From: BNXB01 sp031548005
Lineage (GTDB): Bacteria; Bacteroidota; Bacteroidia; Bacteroidales; Azobacteroidaceae
Length of the DNA stretch: 64,000 nt
Reading direction: 5' to 3'
Assembly (NCBI GenBank): GCA_031548005.1
Contig: JAVBRK010000003.1
Coordinates: 12,823-76,822 of the forward strand
The number at the start of each line of letters is the position of its first letter. The stretch's first letter is position 1. Position numbers and translations under genes: made by a program. The notes beneath the pieces are model-generated. The model worked only from the letters and a program-made list of their open reading frames with translations. It did no database searches and was not told the DNA's origin. Below, piece by piece: positions 1-9,229 of this stretch.

Positions 1-3000
1 TTTAGTAACATAAGTTCCACCATCATTCGTTAATGCAAACCGTTTTCCTTCAAGGGATACCGATTGCGATTTAATGGCTTGTTCTTCCAGTTCGAAAGCC
101 ATCCGTGCAGGTTTTTCGTCAGCTGTTTCCGGATTTGCTTTTGCTGGCGTTTCTGACACCGCTTTTTGCCCGTCCGATTGTACTGGGGCGCTTTCCGGAT
201 TGTTACCGGAGTTCGCTAAGTCGGCCATCCAGTCGATCAGTCCGTTGAGGGTTTTGACCGCCGCCATTTTTTCGATCGCGTCCTCCGAATCTTCCAGGCT
301 TCCGGAGATATTGAGTTTATCGCGTAATGCGCCGATAATCTCCATCCGTTTGATAGAATCGATACTTAAATCGGCTTCCAGGTCCAGGTCCAATCCCAAC
401 ATATCTTCCGGATATCCGGTTTTTTCACTGACCGTCTCTAAAAGCAATGCTTTGATATCTTCAATCGATACACCTGCCGGTTGCGAGGCCGGAGCTGTAA
501 CTGCAGCCGGAGTCGCTGCGACTGCCGGAGCTGGATTTTGGGGAGCTTGCCCCGGGCTGCTGCTCTGAGCCAGATCTTTAATCCAGTCGATCAGTCCGTT
601 GAGGGTTTTGACCGCCGCCATTTTTTCGATCGCGTCCTCCGAATCTTCCAGGCTTCCGGAGATATTGAGTTTATCGCGCAATGCGCCGATGATTTCCATC
701 CGTTTGATAGAGTCGATACTTAAATCGGCTTCCAGGTCCAGGTCCAATCCCAGCATATCTTCCGGATAACCGGTTTTTTCGCTCACGATTTCCAGGAGGA
801 CTGCTTTCACATTTTCCAGTGAGGGCGCCGGGGCTGCACTGGAAACCGGGGCCGATGGCCGGGTTCCGACCACCACTGCTTGTTGTACAGGGGCCGTTTG
901 TGCGACCTGAGCAACCGGAATTTGTTGTACCGGTTGATAAACCGTTTGAGAGATCGGAATACTTCCGTTTTGCGGGTTATAGCCCATATAACGCATCATG
1001 ACATCATGCTGGCTTTGCAGCATGGTCCGCATACTGTGAAGGTATTCTAAAACGACTTGATCGGAAGGATTATTATTGTTATTTTGATTATTTACACTCA
1101 TGTTATTCAAGTTCATTAATGGTTGAGTAATCGGATAAGCGCCATTGGCCGGCATTTTTCCATTAGTAGGAACGGCATTGTGACCGTTGATATGCCAGAC
1201 AGTCGATTTCTTCTGGTATTTTTCGGGATGTTCGAGGTCTATAACCGATGCATTGCGGCCTTCGAAAAGCTTTTCAATATGGATTTCCCGGCCTGTCGCC
1301 ATATATTTTGCAATGGCTTGCAATAAATAACAAACGCCATTGATAGACTTGTTTTCGGAATCGATGGCAACCGCTTTGTCTCCCAGAATGGATTGAACTA
1401 ATCCGGTCAGCACTTTGCCGGGACCCACTTCAAAGAAGATCGTATTGCCATCCTGGTACATATTTTCGACTTCTTTGGTGAACAATACCGGTTTTATCAG
1501 GTGTTCTGCAAGTCTTTCTTTGATCTCTGTATCTTTCAGAGGATATAATTCCGCCGTTGTATTCGACCAGACAGAGATGGAAGGTTTACCGAATTTGACA
1601 TTTTTCAGGACGTCTGTATATAATTTCTTCGATTTATTCAGCAACGGACTGTGGAATGCGCACGCTACGGGCAACTCTTTGGCGGCAATATTCTCCTGTT
1701 TCAATTTCTGGATAAAAGCGGTTATTCCTGCGGAAGATCCTGCCAGAACGGTTTGCGTATGCGAGTTGAGGTTGACGGCCCACACTTCAGATTCTCCCTG
1801 AAGCAGATTGTTCAGTTTTTCTTCCGGAAGGCTGACCGCAATCATTTTTCCTTTATCTTTTTCAATCGCATTCAGAATAGATAAGGCCCGGTCCCGGCTG
1901 AGCGGCACCAGATTCTCCGGTGCAAATACACCGGCAAAACAGAGAGCCGGTAATTCTCCATAACTATGTCCGGCTACGGTATCAGGAATAATTCCTAACG
2001 ATCTCAGAAAATCAGCGATTGCATAATCTACGATTCCCAACAATGGTTGAGCATTCCGGGTATCGGTGATGGTTGCCTGCTGTTCCTTGCGTGTTTCTTC
2101 ATCGAAAGCGGCATACGGGAATAAAATCTTTTCATATTCAGGATATTGGGAGAGCAGATTCCGCATGGAAGGGAAATTCACAAACAAATCCCGGGCCATA
2201 TTGATCCGCTGGCTTCCTTGTCCGGAGAACATAAAGGCCAGCTTACCGTCTTTTTTATTTCTGAAATATACACCCTGACTATTTTTACGTTCAAGGGCAA
2301 CTGCGATTTTGCTCAGTAAATCGTTTCCATCTGTGGCGACAACAGACACCTGAACCTCTTTTTTGTTATATACAGCCAGGCTGTAAGCGAGATCTTTAAT
2401 ACTGACATTATCGTTATTGATGAGAAGTTCCTTCACGTTCCGCATCATTTTCAGAGCTTCGTCTACAGAATCTCCCCGGAAAATGAACAGTTCGGAAGGC
2501 CAGAGCGGCATTGAGCTTGCATGTTCAGACTGATTTTTGTAATTTTCCATAACAACATGGAAATTGGTACCTCCGAAGCCGAAAGAGCTGACTCCTGCAA
2601 TCCTGTTCTTATCATTCCAGATACCGGATTGGGTATTGAATACAAAAGGACTGCTTTCTTTGTCGTAATAAGGGTTGGGCTTGGTCAGATTCAATGTGGG
2701 CGGATGCACTCCATAGTATACAGAGAGCACTGTTTTGACAATACCGGCGATACCGGCTGCACACTTGGCATGCCCGATTTGGGTTTTGACCGATCCCAGA
2801 AGGGATTGTCCTTTGATAGCTCCCGATTCTAAGAACATATCGGTTAATGCTCTTAACTCTGTCCGGTCTCCGACTACGGTTCCGGTTCCGTGAGCTTCGA
2901 TCATCCCGACCTGTGAGGGCAGGATTCCGGCTGATTTATAGGCCCTTTTCAAGGCTTTCATTTGTCCTACGCGGTTCGGGGCGGTCATTCCCAGACTTTT

Positions 3001-5802
3001 TCCATCGCTACTGCCGCCGATACCTTTGATGACAGCATAAATTTTATTCCCGTCTCTTTCCGCATCTTCGAGGCGTTTCATAACGAGTACTGCAACACCT
3101 TCTCCCAGAGCGATTCCATCCGATTCGGCATCGAACGAAGCCGAGCTTCCTTTCTTAGACAAGGCATGGGTACAGGCGAACATCAGGAAGTCGTTGATTC
3201 CGTTGTGAAGATCAGCGCCACCCAGGAGCACCATATCTGAACGTTTTGAATAAAGTTCCTGGCATCCGAGGTCCAATGCCGCGAGAGAGGACGCACATGC
3301 GGCGTCGACCGTATAGTTGCGTCCGCCGAGGTTCAGTCGGTTGGCGATTCTTCCGGAAATAACATTGGATAGTACGCCGGCAAAAGAGTCTTCATTCAGG
3401 CGCGGCAGTGAATTTTTGATATTTTCAGGTAATTGTCCGAATACCTGCTTGGCTGTAGCCCGGAAACCGTAGCTGGCCGCCAACTCGGTAGCGCCTTCTG
3501 CTCCGAAAATGACAGAAGTATTGTCTAAGTCAACCTCTTCGAGATTCGTATATCCCGCATCGGTCAGCGCTCGCTTTGCTACGAGCAGGCTTAACAATTG
3601 GGTCGGCTCGATAGAGGCCAACGATTGAGGAGTCATCCCGAATTCCAGGGGGTCGAAGTCGACTGTTGGAATAAACCCTCCCCATTTTGAACCGACATAA
3701 TCGGTATCGCGGGTATCCGGATCATAGAACAGATCTTTGTTCCAACGGCTGTCCGGTACTTCTGTGATGGAGTTTTTCCCGGTAATGATATTTCTCCAGT
3801 ATTCTTCGGTATTCCTGGCATCGGGGAAAATACAGGAAACACCTACAACGGCAACGTCCAGCGGTTTCACATTGGATTCCGGTAGCGGCTGGTCTTCCAA
3901 TTGACCGATCAGTTTATTGTTTTCGACGGCGACATCTTCATGTAACTCGTCCAGAGTAAGTATTTTATGGTGCATGGCGGCAATTTGCCCCATCATATAG
4001 AGACCCTTTTCCGCCTGCTCTTTATCATTCAGTTTTACAAGATCGTTACCATTCCGTTCAATCCCTTTGGCTGCAATTCTCAGCCGTCCGAGATTCAGGT
4101 CTTCCAGTCGCATCCAGACTTCTTTACTATCTGAATACTGATCCTGAAGCCGTTTTTTCTCTTGTTGGAAATAATCGGTAAATCCTGATTTCAAGGCCCT
4201 CGTTTCCTGGCCTAAAGAGGCTTCGAGAATAACCGTTTGATTTTGGGTCAGCGCCTGTTTTTGAAACTCCGGTAAAATAGCTCCGGATTTTACGGCTTCT
4301 TTAGTATACACATAGGAAGAACCCATCAGAACTCCGATTTTAGCTCCTTTAGCAGCTAAAGTTGCAGTCATGATGGAAATAAAAGCCGAAGAAAAAGCGT
4401 CGTGAATTCCCCCTGCAAAGAATAAATTGAACGAAGAAAGTTCCTCTTCTTTCAATAACCGGTTGATTTGCCTTTCCCAAAGCACAAAACTTGAAAGAGG
4501 CCCGATGTGTCCGCCGCTTTCGCGTCCTTCAAAAATAAAGTTTCCGGATTTTTCTTTCAGAAACATATCCAGTAAAGCGGGAGACGGTACATGCAGGAAT
4601 ACCTTTATTCCTTCTTTTACGAATGGCTTAGCCAGTGAAGGCCGTCCTCCGGCGATCAGTACGACGGGAGGTTTGGCATCCAGAATATATTTTGTTTGCT
4701 CTTCTCTCAGGGGTGCGGGTACAAAACCTAACATTCCGACTCCCCATGTTTTTGATCCCAACTGTTCTTTGGTTTCATTGAGTAGCTTTTGGGCTGCTTC
4801 TCCCCGTGCCAGACTCAATGCAACGAAAGGCAGCGCTCCGGAATCAGCAATATTTTTTGCAAATTCAGGTACATCGCTTACACGGGCCATAGGTCCCTGA
4901 GCGACCGGATACTTCATATTCAGTTCCCGGGCCAGGCTATTATTCGGTTGTATCGGCTGTATCTTCCGGGCTTGTTGAAAGTGTCCGAACCGGGCTTCGT
5001 GGAAGCCGGCTACCAGATTATTCAATGTTTTGTAGTTTTCTGCCAGGTCGATTGATAATGCAATGTCTTGTCCCATCGGGATGAAGTTCTTGCTGATATC
5101 AAATCCTCCCAACAGTGGAGATATATTTTTAAAAGCAGCATTTACAGGAAGTCTTGGGGAATTATTCCTCATTAATACCCTGTAGTGATCGATGATCATG
5201 GTTTCATTTCCGCTTAAGCTTTTGCAAAGATTTTTTAATTCTTTCGGAGCGCTGCACTCTTTGAACAGAGCAAGCTGGCTGTCCATGACAACGCCCTTTG
5301 CACCTAATGCCAGAGTTGCGGCAGAGGTATGAATACCGGCTCCGCCCTGGATATATATCTGGATGTTCTGGCCGGAGAATTTTTCCATAGCATGCTGGAA
5401 CAGTACAAAGGTCGATTCGTATGCTACCTTGCCGGTAGCTTCGTTTCCCTTCAGAATCAGGTTTTTCAGGCCGGATTTTACGGCAGCCTGCGCTTCTTCC
5501 ATCGAATGTACCTGACAAAACCGTTCTGTTTTTTCGCTGTATGGCAGGCTCATCCCGAATGGATAAATAATTTTATCGACATTGGGAGGGAGTTTAATGG
5601 TTGTGGACATTTCTTCTACAAAACATACTCCAAAAGGTTCGGTTGTAGCCTTGGAAAGTTTATCCAGGTTATTGATTGCTTCAGATTTGTTTCTTCCTAA
5701 ATGAAGAACCGGATAGGCTCCGGCATCGATTGTCTTTAAGGCCAGATTTACATCCGGCATCTCAAATGGAGATAAGATAAATAGTTCTCTACTTGATTTC
5801 AT
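1..5802 (-). CDS. Type I polyketide / PUFA-synthase-like megasynthase (NPD-NPD-KS-AT-ACP-ACP-KR?), 3' end outside window
   Basis: Read by hand on the minus strand from ATG at 5802; the frame stays open for 1934 codons to the window edge, so the C-terminus is missing. Residues 1-640 hold two FMN-barrel segments of the nitronate monooxygenase / PfaD-like enoyl-reductase type. The second, from about 296, has the QGPMARVSD, ESGGHIG (H432) and AGGI motifs. The first has QGGAGI near 151 but KGNEATGKV (K125) where the histidine should be. A ketosynthase starts near 648 with a full triad: C836 in DAACASS, H971 in HGTGT and H1011 in GHAKC. The acyltransferase has GHSYGE (S1280) and AFHS (H1384), as in malonyl-loading ATs. 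Two ACPs follow, with phosphopantetheine serines S1698 and S1816 in SIDSIK, as in PfaA proteins. The last ~30 residues (SLEGKRFALTNDGG) look like the beginning of a ketoreductase. It is the last visible gene of a leftward operon, 30 bp after a MATE gene. Family assignment is firm; the product is unknown. Confidence 0.9.
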   Translation of the reverse strand, partial: MKSSRELFILSPFEMPDVNLALKTIDAGAYPVLHLGRNKSEAINNLDKLSKATTEPFGVCFVEEMSTTIKLPPNVDKIIYPFGMSLPYSEKTERFCQVHSMEEAQAAVKSGLKNLILKGNEATGKVAYESTFVLFQHAMEKFSGQNIQIYIQGGAGIHTSAATLALGAKGVVMDSQLALFKECSAPKELKNLCKSLSGNETMIIDHYRVLMRNNSPRLPVNAAFKNISPLLGGFDISKNFIPMGQDIALSIDLAENYKTLNNLVAGFHEARFGHFQQARKIQPIQPNNSLARELNMKYPVAQGPMARVSDVPEFAKNIADSGALPFVALSLARGEAAQKLLNETKEQLGSKTWGVGMLGFVPAPLREEQTKYILDAKPPVVLIAGGRPSLAKPFVKEGIKVFLHVPSPALLDMFLKEKSGNFIFEGRESGGHIGPLSSFVLWERQINRLLKEEELSSFNLFFAGGIHDAFSSAFISIMTATLAAKGAKIGVLMGSSYVYTKEAVKSGAILPEFQKQALTQNQTVILEASLGQETRALKSGFTDYFQQEKKRLQDQYSDSKEVWMRLEDLNLGRLRIAAKGIERNGNDLVKLNDKEQAEKGLYMMGQIAAMHHKILTLDELHEDVAVENNKLIGQLEDQPLPESNVKPLDVAVVGVSCIFPDARNTEEYWRNIITGKNSITEVPDSRWNKDLFYDPDTRDTDYVGSKWGGFIPTVDFDPLEFGMTPQSLASIEPTQLLSLLVAKRALTDAGYTNLEEVDLDNTSVIFGAEGATELAASYGFRATAKQVFGQLPENIKNSLPRLNEDSFAGVLSNVISGRIANRLNLGGRNYTVDAACASSLAALDLGCQELYSKRSDMVLLGGADLHNGINDFLMFACTHALSKKGSSASFDAESDGIALGEGVAVLVMKRLEDAERDGNKIYAVIKGIGGSSDGKSLGMTAPNRVGQMKALKRAYKSAGILPSQVGMIEAHGTGTVVGDRTELRALTDMFLESGAIKGQSLLGSVKTQIGHAKCAAGIAGIVKTVLSVYYGVHPPTLNLTKPNPYYDKESSPFVFNTQSGIWNDKNRIAGVSSFGFGGTNFHVVMENYKNQSEHASSMPLWPSELFIFRGDSVDEALKMMRNVKELLINNDNVSIKDLAYSLAVYNKKEVQVSVVATDGNDLLSKIAVALERKNSQGVYFRNKKDGKLAFMFSGQGSQRINMARDLFVNFPSMRNLLSQYPEYEKILFPYAAFDEETRKEQQATITDTRNAQPLLGIVDYAIADFLRSLGIIPDTVAGHSYGELPALCFAGVFAPENLVPLSRDRALSILNAIEKDKGKMIAVSLPEEKLNNLLQGESEVWAVNLNSHTQTVLAGSSAGITAFIQKLKQENIAAKELPVACAFHSPLLNKSKKLYTDVLKNVKFGKPSISVWSNTTAELYPLKDTEIKERLAEHLIKPVLFTKEVENMYQDGNTIFFEVGPGKVLTGLVQSILGDKAVAIDSENKSINGVCYLLQAIAKYMATGREIHIEKLFEGRNASVIDLEHPEKYQKKSTVWHINGHNAVPTNGKMPANGAYPITQPLMNLNNMSVNNQNNNNNPSDQVVLEYLHSMRTMLQSQHDVMMRYMGYNPQNGSIPISQTVYQPVQQIPVAQVAQTAPVQQAVVVGTRPSAPVSSAAPAPSLENVKAVLLEIVSEKTGYPEDMLGLDLDLEADLSIDSIKRMEIIGALRDKLNISGSLEDSEDAIEKMAAVKTLNGLIDWIKDLAQSSSPGQAPQNPAPAVAATPAAVTAPASQPAGVSIEDIKALLLETVSEKTGYPEDMLGLDLDLEADLSIDSIKRMEIIGALRDKLNISGSLEDSEDAIEKMAAVKTLNGLIDWMADLANSGNNPESAPVQSDGQKAVSETPAKANPETADEKPARMAFELEEQAIKSQSVSLEGKRFALTNDGGTYVTK
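227..788 (-). repeat. Two near-identical ACP-coding direct repeats (227-434 and 581-788)
   Basis: Two copies of about 208 bp lie exactly 354 bp (118 codons) apart inside the synthase gene and differ at only a handful of positions. Each encodes a full acyl carrier protein core with LDLDLEADLSIDSIKRMEI. The linker between them is Ala/Pro/Gln-rich and not conserved. Tandem ACPs are normal in PUFA synthases. The near identity at DNA level points to recent duplication or gene conversion. Confidence 0.93.
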
Positions 5803-5832
5803 TCGTGTAAATTAAACGTTATATATTTTGTT

Positions 5833-7185
5833 TTATCCATGTGTTTTAAAACTACTTTTCTGCCATGAATACATGGCGATTGCCAGTAGAGTCGAAAAAA
5901 GATCGGACACGGGAATTGCTTTCCACACGCCGTTCAGCCCCCAGAAATGAGGTAAAAGGTATAAAGCCGGAACTAAAAAGATAAATTGTCTTGACAAACT
6001 CAATAATGTTGATTTTATTGGCATTCCTACTGATTGAAAAAAAATGGATATGACCATCTGGATACCACTAAGCGGAAGCGTTATTGACGTAATCTGTAGA
6101 GCCTGAACAGCTTCAGATGCAAGATCCTCCCCTGGATTAAAAATATTTACCACCCATCTGGAGAAAAATACACCAATAATCATGCCAAATGCACCGATAT
6201 ACATTCCGGTTTTCATGGCCAGATTCATGGCCGATTTAACGCGGTCATGCTTTTCCGCACCCCAATTGTAGCCCAGGATAGGTTGTAGCCCCTGGGCTAA
6301 ACCCGAAAGGATAAGAATAATGATCAGTGTCAACCGGTTTGCTATCGTATAAGCCTCGATCGCCAGATCGCCTCCATAGATCCTTAAACGGTTATTGATG
6401 ATAAATACGATGACAGATGCTGCAAATTGTATGATGAAAGGCGATAATCCTATACTCAGTATAGACCAGGTGATTTTGGGATCGGGAAAGAAATTATTTT
6501 TATATATTTGTAACGAAATGTAAGGTTTCCGGAAGTGAAGAACAGCCAGTGAAAATGAGATAATTGTGGATATTCCCGTCGCTAATGCCGCACCTTTCAT
6601 GCCCCAGTGAAAGATAAAAATAAATACCGGAGCCAACAATACATTCGCAATAACTCCCGCTAGCATAATATACATGGATGCTTTCGGATATCCGGAAGCA
6701 CGTATGATACCGCATAAAACAAAGCTCAGGTTGAAAAATATACAACTGGGCAAATAGTAAATCAGAAATTCATGAGCATAGGGATAAGAGGCTGGCGTTG
6801 CTCCGATATGATACAGGACAGGATCTATAAATGAGTACATAAAAAGGATAAACGCACCCGTAAACAAGACAATTAAGGTGCAGGCGTTACCTGCAACCTT
6901 TTCTGCTGTTTCTTTGGAATTCATCCCTAAGTAAATTGATATCCTGCTGGCAGCTCCGGCGCCGACAAGAGACCCGATGGCCATAACCAGGGTCATGACC
7001 GGAAGAACGATTCCCAATCCGCCGATGGCATGTTCTCCGAGTCCGGGTCCATATGCAATATATATACTGTCTATCAGGTTGTAAAAAGCAACCACCAGGG
7101 AGCCTAATATGGTCGGTACCGAATACTCCCATAGTAATTTCCTGATGTCTGATGCGATCAACTTTTCGTGCATCGTATTATTCAT
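5833..7185 (-). CDS. MATE family efflux transporter (biosynthetic operon)
   Basis: 450-residue multi-pass inner-membrane protein of the multidrug and toxic compound extrusion family, which couples export of organic molecules to Na+ or H+ entry. The usual two homologous halves are visible; the first begins LLWEYSVPTILGSLVVAFYN and carries the GLGIVLPVM region. Length is normal for the family (440-460). It lies 42 bp after the 3-hydroxyacyl-CoA dehydrogenase gene and 30 bp before the megasynthase, all on the minus strand. From this context I infer that it may export the cluster's product. The family assignment is secure; the substrate is not shown by the sequence. Confidence 0.93.
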   Translation of the reverse strand: MNNTMHEKLIASDIRKLLWEYSVPTILGSLVVAFYNLIDSIYIAYGPGLGEHAIGGLGIVLPVMTLVMAIGSLVGAGAASRISIYLGMNSKETAEKVAGNACTLIVLFTGAFILFMYSFIDPVLYHIGATPASYPYAHEFLIYYLPSCIFFNLSFVLCGIIRASGYPKASMYIMLAGVIANVLLAPVFIFIFHWGMKGAALATGISTIISFSLAVLHFRKPYISLQIYKNNFFPDPKITWSILSIGLSPFIIQFAASVIVFIINNRLRIYGGDLAIEAYTIANRLTLIIILILSGLAQGLQPILGYNWGAEKHDRVKSAMNLAMKTGMYIGAFGMIIGVFFSRWVVNIFNPGEDLASEAVQALQITSITLPLSGIQMVISIFFQSVGMPIKSTLLSLSRQFIFLVPALYLLPHFWGLNGVWKAIPVSDLFSTLLAIAMYSWQKSSFKTHG

Positions 7186-7227
7186 ACCGTCCGTTGGCCG
7201 ATGCTTTCAAAGCAGGGTTTCTTGTTT

Positions 7228-8100
7228 TTATACATTTATATCGTTGTTTGGAGGATACTTATAAAATCCTTCTCCGCTGAGATATCCCATTTTCCCTTTG
7301 TTGATGTAATTCTCTTTTAGAAAATGAGCAAACAATTTACTTTTCACATCTCCGTTTTGAGCAATGTTATAAATTGTGTTCAGACCGATTGCATCATAAA
7401 TCTGGAAAGGTCCGGCCGGTGACCCGGTGGCCATTTTCCACGTTTTATCGATGGTCTCGATATCTGCAACTCCGGTGATGAATAATTCGGACGCTGCCGA
7501 CAATAGCGGAATTAAAAGGGAATTGAGAACATATCCGTTTTTTTCTTTTTTTATTTCAATTGGCTCCATTCCAAGTTCTTTTGAAAAATCTACCACTGTG
7601 CGGAATATGTTCTGATCTGTTCCGGGGTGTCCCATGACTTCCACGATGTTGTAACGGAACAACAGGTTTGCAAAATGCAATGCCAGAAATTTATCCGGCC
7701 GGCCGGTATAACCTGCCAGGCTGCTGGGAAGCATGGTCGATGAATTGGTTGCAAAGATTGTTTTCTGAGGAGCTACCTGAGCCAGATTCTGATATAGTTC
7801 CTGCTTCATTTCCTTGTTCTCGGGTATAGCTTCTATCACCAGATCGGCATCTTCTACAGCTTCTTTCAGATCGAATGAATAAGAAATACGATTGAAAACT
7901 TCCTCCATATCGCTTTCCGAAACATGGGCTTCCTGAATATAAAAATCTTTCAACAGATAAAATTGCGCGATAATTTTATTGTAGAGGTCTGCACTTAAGT
8001 CATAAATGACGACATTGAAGTTACGGTAAGCGGCATGAAATGCAATCTGACTTCCTAAAATCCCTCCGCCTAAAACTGTAACATTTGAAATTTTATTCAT
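7228..8100 (-). CDS. L-3-hydroxyacyl-CoA dehydrogenase family protein
   Basis: 290 residues, a typical length for a monofunctional 3-hydroxyacyl-CoA dehydrogenase (NAD+-linked oxidation of 3-hydroxyacyl-CoA to 3-ketoacyl-CoA, or the reverse). The N-terminal Rossmann domain has the GGGILG loop (residues 11-16) with an acidic residue at D34, consistent with NAD(H). The catalytic set is present: Ser in ATNSST (about 120), H142 in LHF, E154 in VEV, and N193 in NGYVLN before the C-terminal helical domain. It lies 16 bp downstream of the aminotransferase gene and 42 bp upstream of the MATE gene. No other beta-oxidation genes are next to it, so a role in modifying the acyl chain made by the neighbouring synthase is more likely than general fatty-acid breakdown. 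That role is inference. Confidence 0.9.
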   Translation of the reverse strand: MNKISNVTVLGGGILGSQIAFHAAYRNFNVVIYDLSADLYNKIIAQFYLLKDFYIQEAHVSESDMEEVFNRISYSFDLKEAVEDADLVIEAIPENKEMKQELYQNLAQVAPQKTIFATNSSTMLPSSLAGYTGRPDKFLALHFANLLFRYNIVEVMGHPGTDQNIFRTVVDFSKELGMEPIEIKKEKNGYVLNSLLIPLLSAASELFITGVADIETIDKTWKMATGSPAGPFQIYDAIGLNTIYNIAQNGDVKSKLFAHFLKENYINKGKMGYLSGEGFYKYPPNNDINV

Positions 8101-8116
8101 ACGAATGACCGGTAGT

Positions 8117-9229
8117 CTATTTGATTATTACTTCGATAACTCTTTTTATCTCCTCTTCTTCCAAGTTGTGGTGTAATGGCAGGCAAATCACCTGATCTGC
8201 AGCTTTGTAAGCTACCGGCAGGTTGGCCCTGGTCGATGAGGGTAGCCCTTTGTAGGTGGAAAAGTCACTGATTAACGGATAAAAATAGCGCCTTCCGAAT
8301 ACCCCGTTGTTCTTCATTTTTTCGTAAAGTTTATCGCGGGACATCCCGTATTTATTCTCATCGACAAAAATGGGAAAATAGCCGTAATTGGTAACGATCT
8401 CTTTCAATTCCGGTAGTAAGCCGATTCCTTTTACAGGTTCCAGGCTCTTTCTGTAAAAAGAAGTGATTTCTTTTCTCCTCAGGATCGCCTGGTCGACTTC
8501 CTTTAATGATAATAAACCGAACACTGCCTGTACCTCATTCAGTTTGGCATTGATCCCGGGGGCAACAACGGTCGTTTCGTCTGCAAATCCAAAGTTTTTT
8601 AGGTAATCGATACGTTTTTTCATCTTTTCGTCATGGCAGATGATTGCACCACCTTCAATGGTAGAGTAAACTTTCGTGGCATGAAAACTCAGGATCGACA
8701 GATCTCCGAAATTCAGGACCGATTGTCCGGATTTTGTGACGCCAAATGCATGAGCTGCATCATAAATGACTTTCAACCCATAAGTGTCCGCAATATCCTG
8801 TATCCGTTCCATATTACAGGGATTTCCGTAAACGTGGACGGGCAGGATGGCTGTCGTCTGAGGGGTAATCGCCGCTTCTATCTTATCCGGATTCAATGTT
8901 AAAGTATCCGGTTCAATGTCGACAAACACCGGTTTTATTCCGTTCCACCACAACGAGTGGGTGGTTGCAACGAAGCTGTATGGAGTTGTAATTACTTCTC
9001 CAACAACACGCAGAGCTTGGAGAGCGGTTATCAAAGCAAGAGTCCCGTTTGAGAATACAGAAATATATTTTACCCCGAGGTACTCGCAAAGCGCTTTTTC
9101 CAGTTCCTGATGATAATGCCCGTTATTGGTGAGCCACTTTCTTTTCCAGATATCTTCGAGATACGGAATGAGAGAATTCAGTTCGGGTAATAAGGGTGAC
9201 GTTACAGTTATGATATTCGTATTGGCCAT
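8117..9229 (-). CDS. DegT/DnrJ/EryC1/StrS family PLP-dependent aminotransferase
   Basis: 370 residues, full length for the family. The fold-type I aminotransferase signature is complete: SNGTLAL for cofactor phosphate binding, D157 in YDAAHAFG contacting the pyridine nitrogen, and the Schiff-base lysine K186 in SFHATKVYSTIEGG. These enzymes usually aminate keto-sugar nucleotides, but some act on non-sugar ketones or aldehydes. No sugar-nucleotide gene is visible beside it. As the first gene of the operon ending in the megasynthase, it may add an amino group to a keto or aldehyde product of that synthase. Family is certain; substrate is unknown. Confidence 0.9.
   Translation of the reverse strand: MANTNIITVTSPLLPELNSLIPYLEDIWKRKWLTNNGHYHQELEKALCEYLGVKYISVFSNGTLALITALQALRVVGEVITTPYSFVATTHSLWWNGIKPVFVDIEPDTLTLNPDKIEAAITPQTTAILPVHVYGNPCNMERIQDIADTYGLKVIYDAAHAFGVTKSGQSVLNFGDLSILSFHATKVYSTIEGGAIICHDEKMKKRIDYLKNFGFADETTVVAPGINAKLNEVQAVFGLLSLKEVDQAILRRKEITSFYRKSLEPVKGIGLLPELKEIVTNYGYFPIFVDENKYGMSRDKLYEKMKNNGVFGRRYFYPLISDFSTYKGLPSSTRANLPVAYKAADQVICLPLHHNLEEEEIKRVIEVIIK

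Noticed and set aside
74..568. 164-codon plus-strand frame opposite the megasynthase
   Set aside because: It is the antisense shadow of the ACP region; the minus strand carries conserved ACP motifs in an unbroken 1934-codon frame.
227..788. Direct repeats considered as an insertion element or target duplication
   Set aside because: Both copies are in frame and each encodes a complete ACP domain; there is no transposase or terminal inverted repeat.
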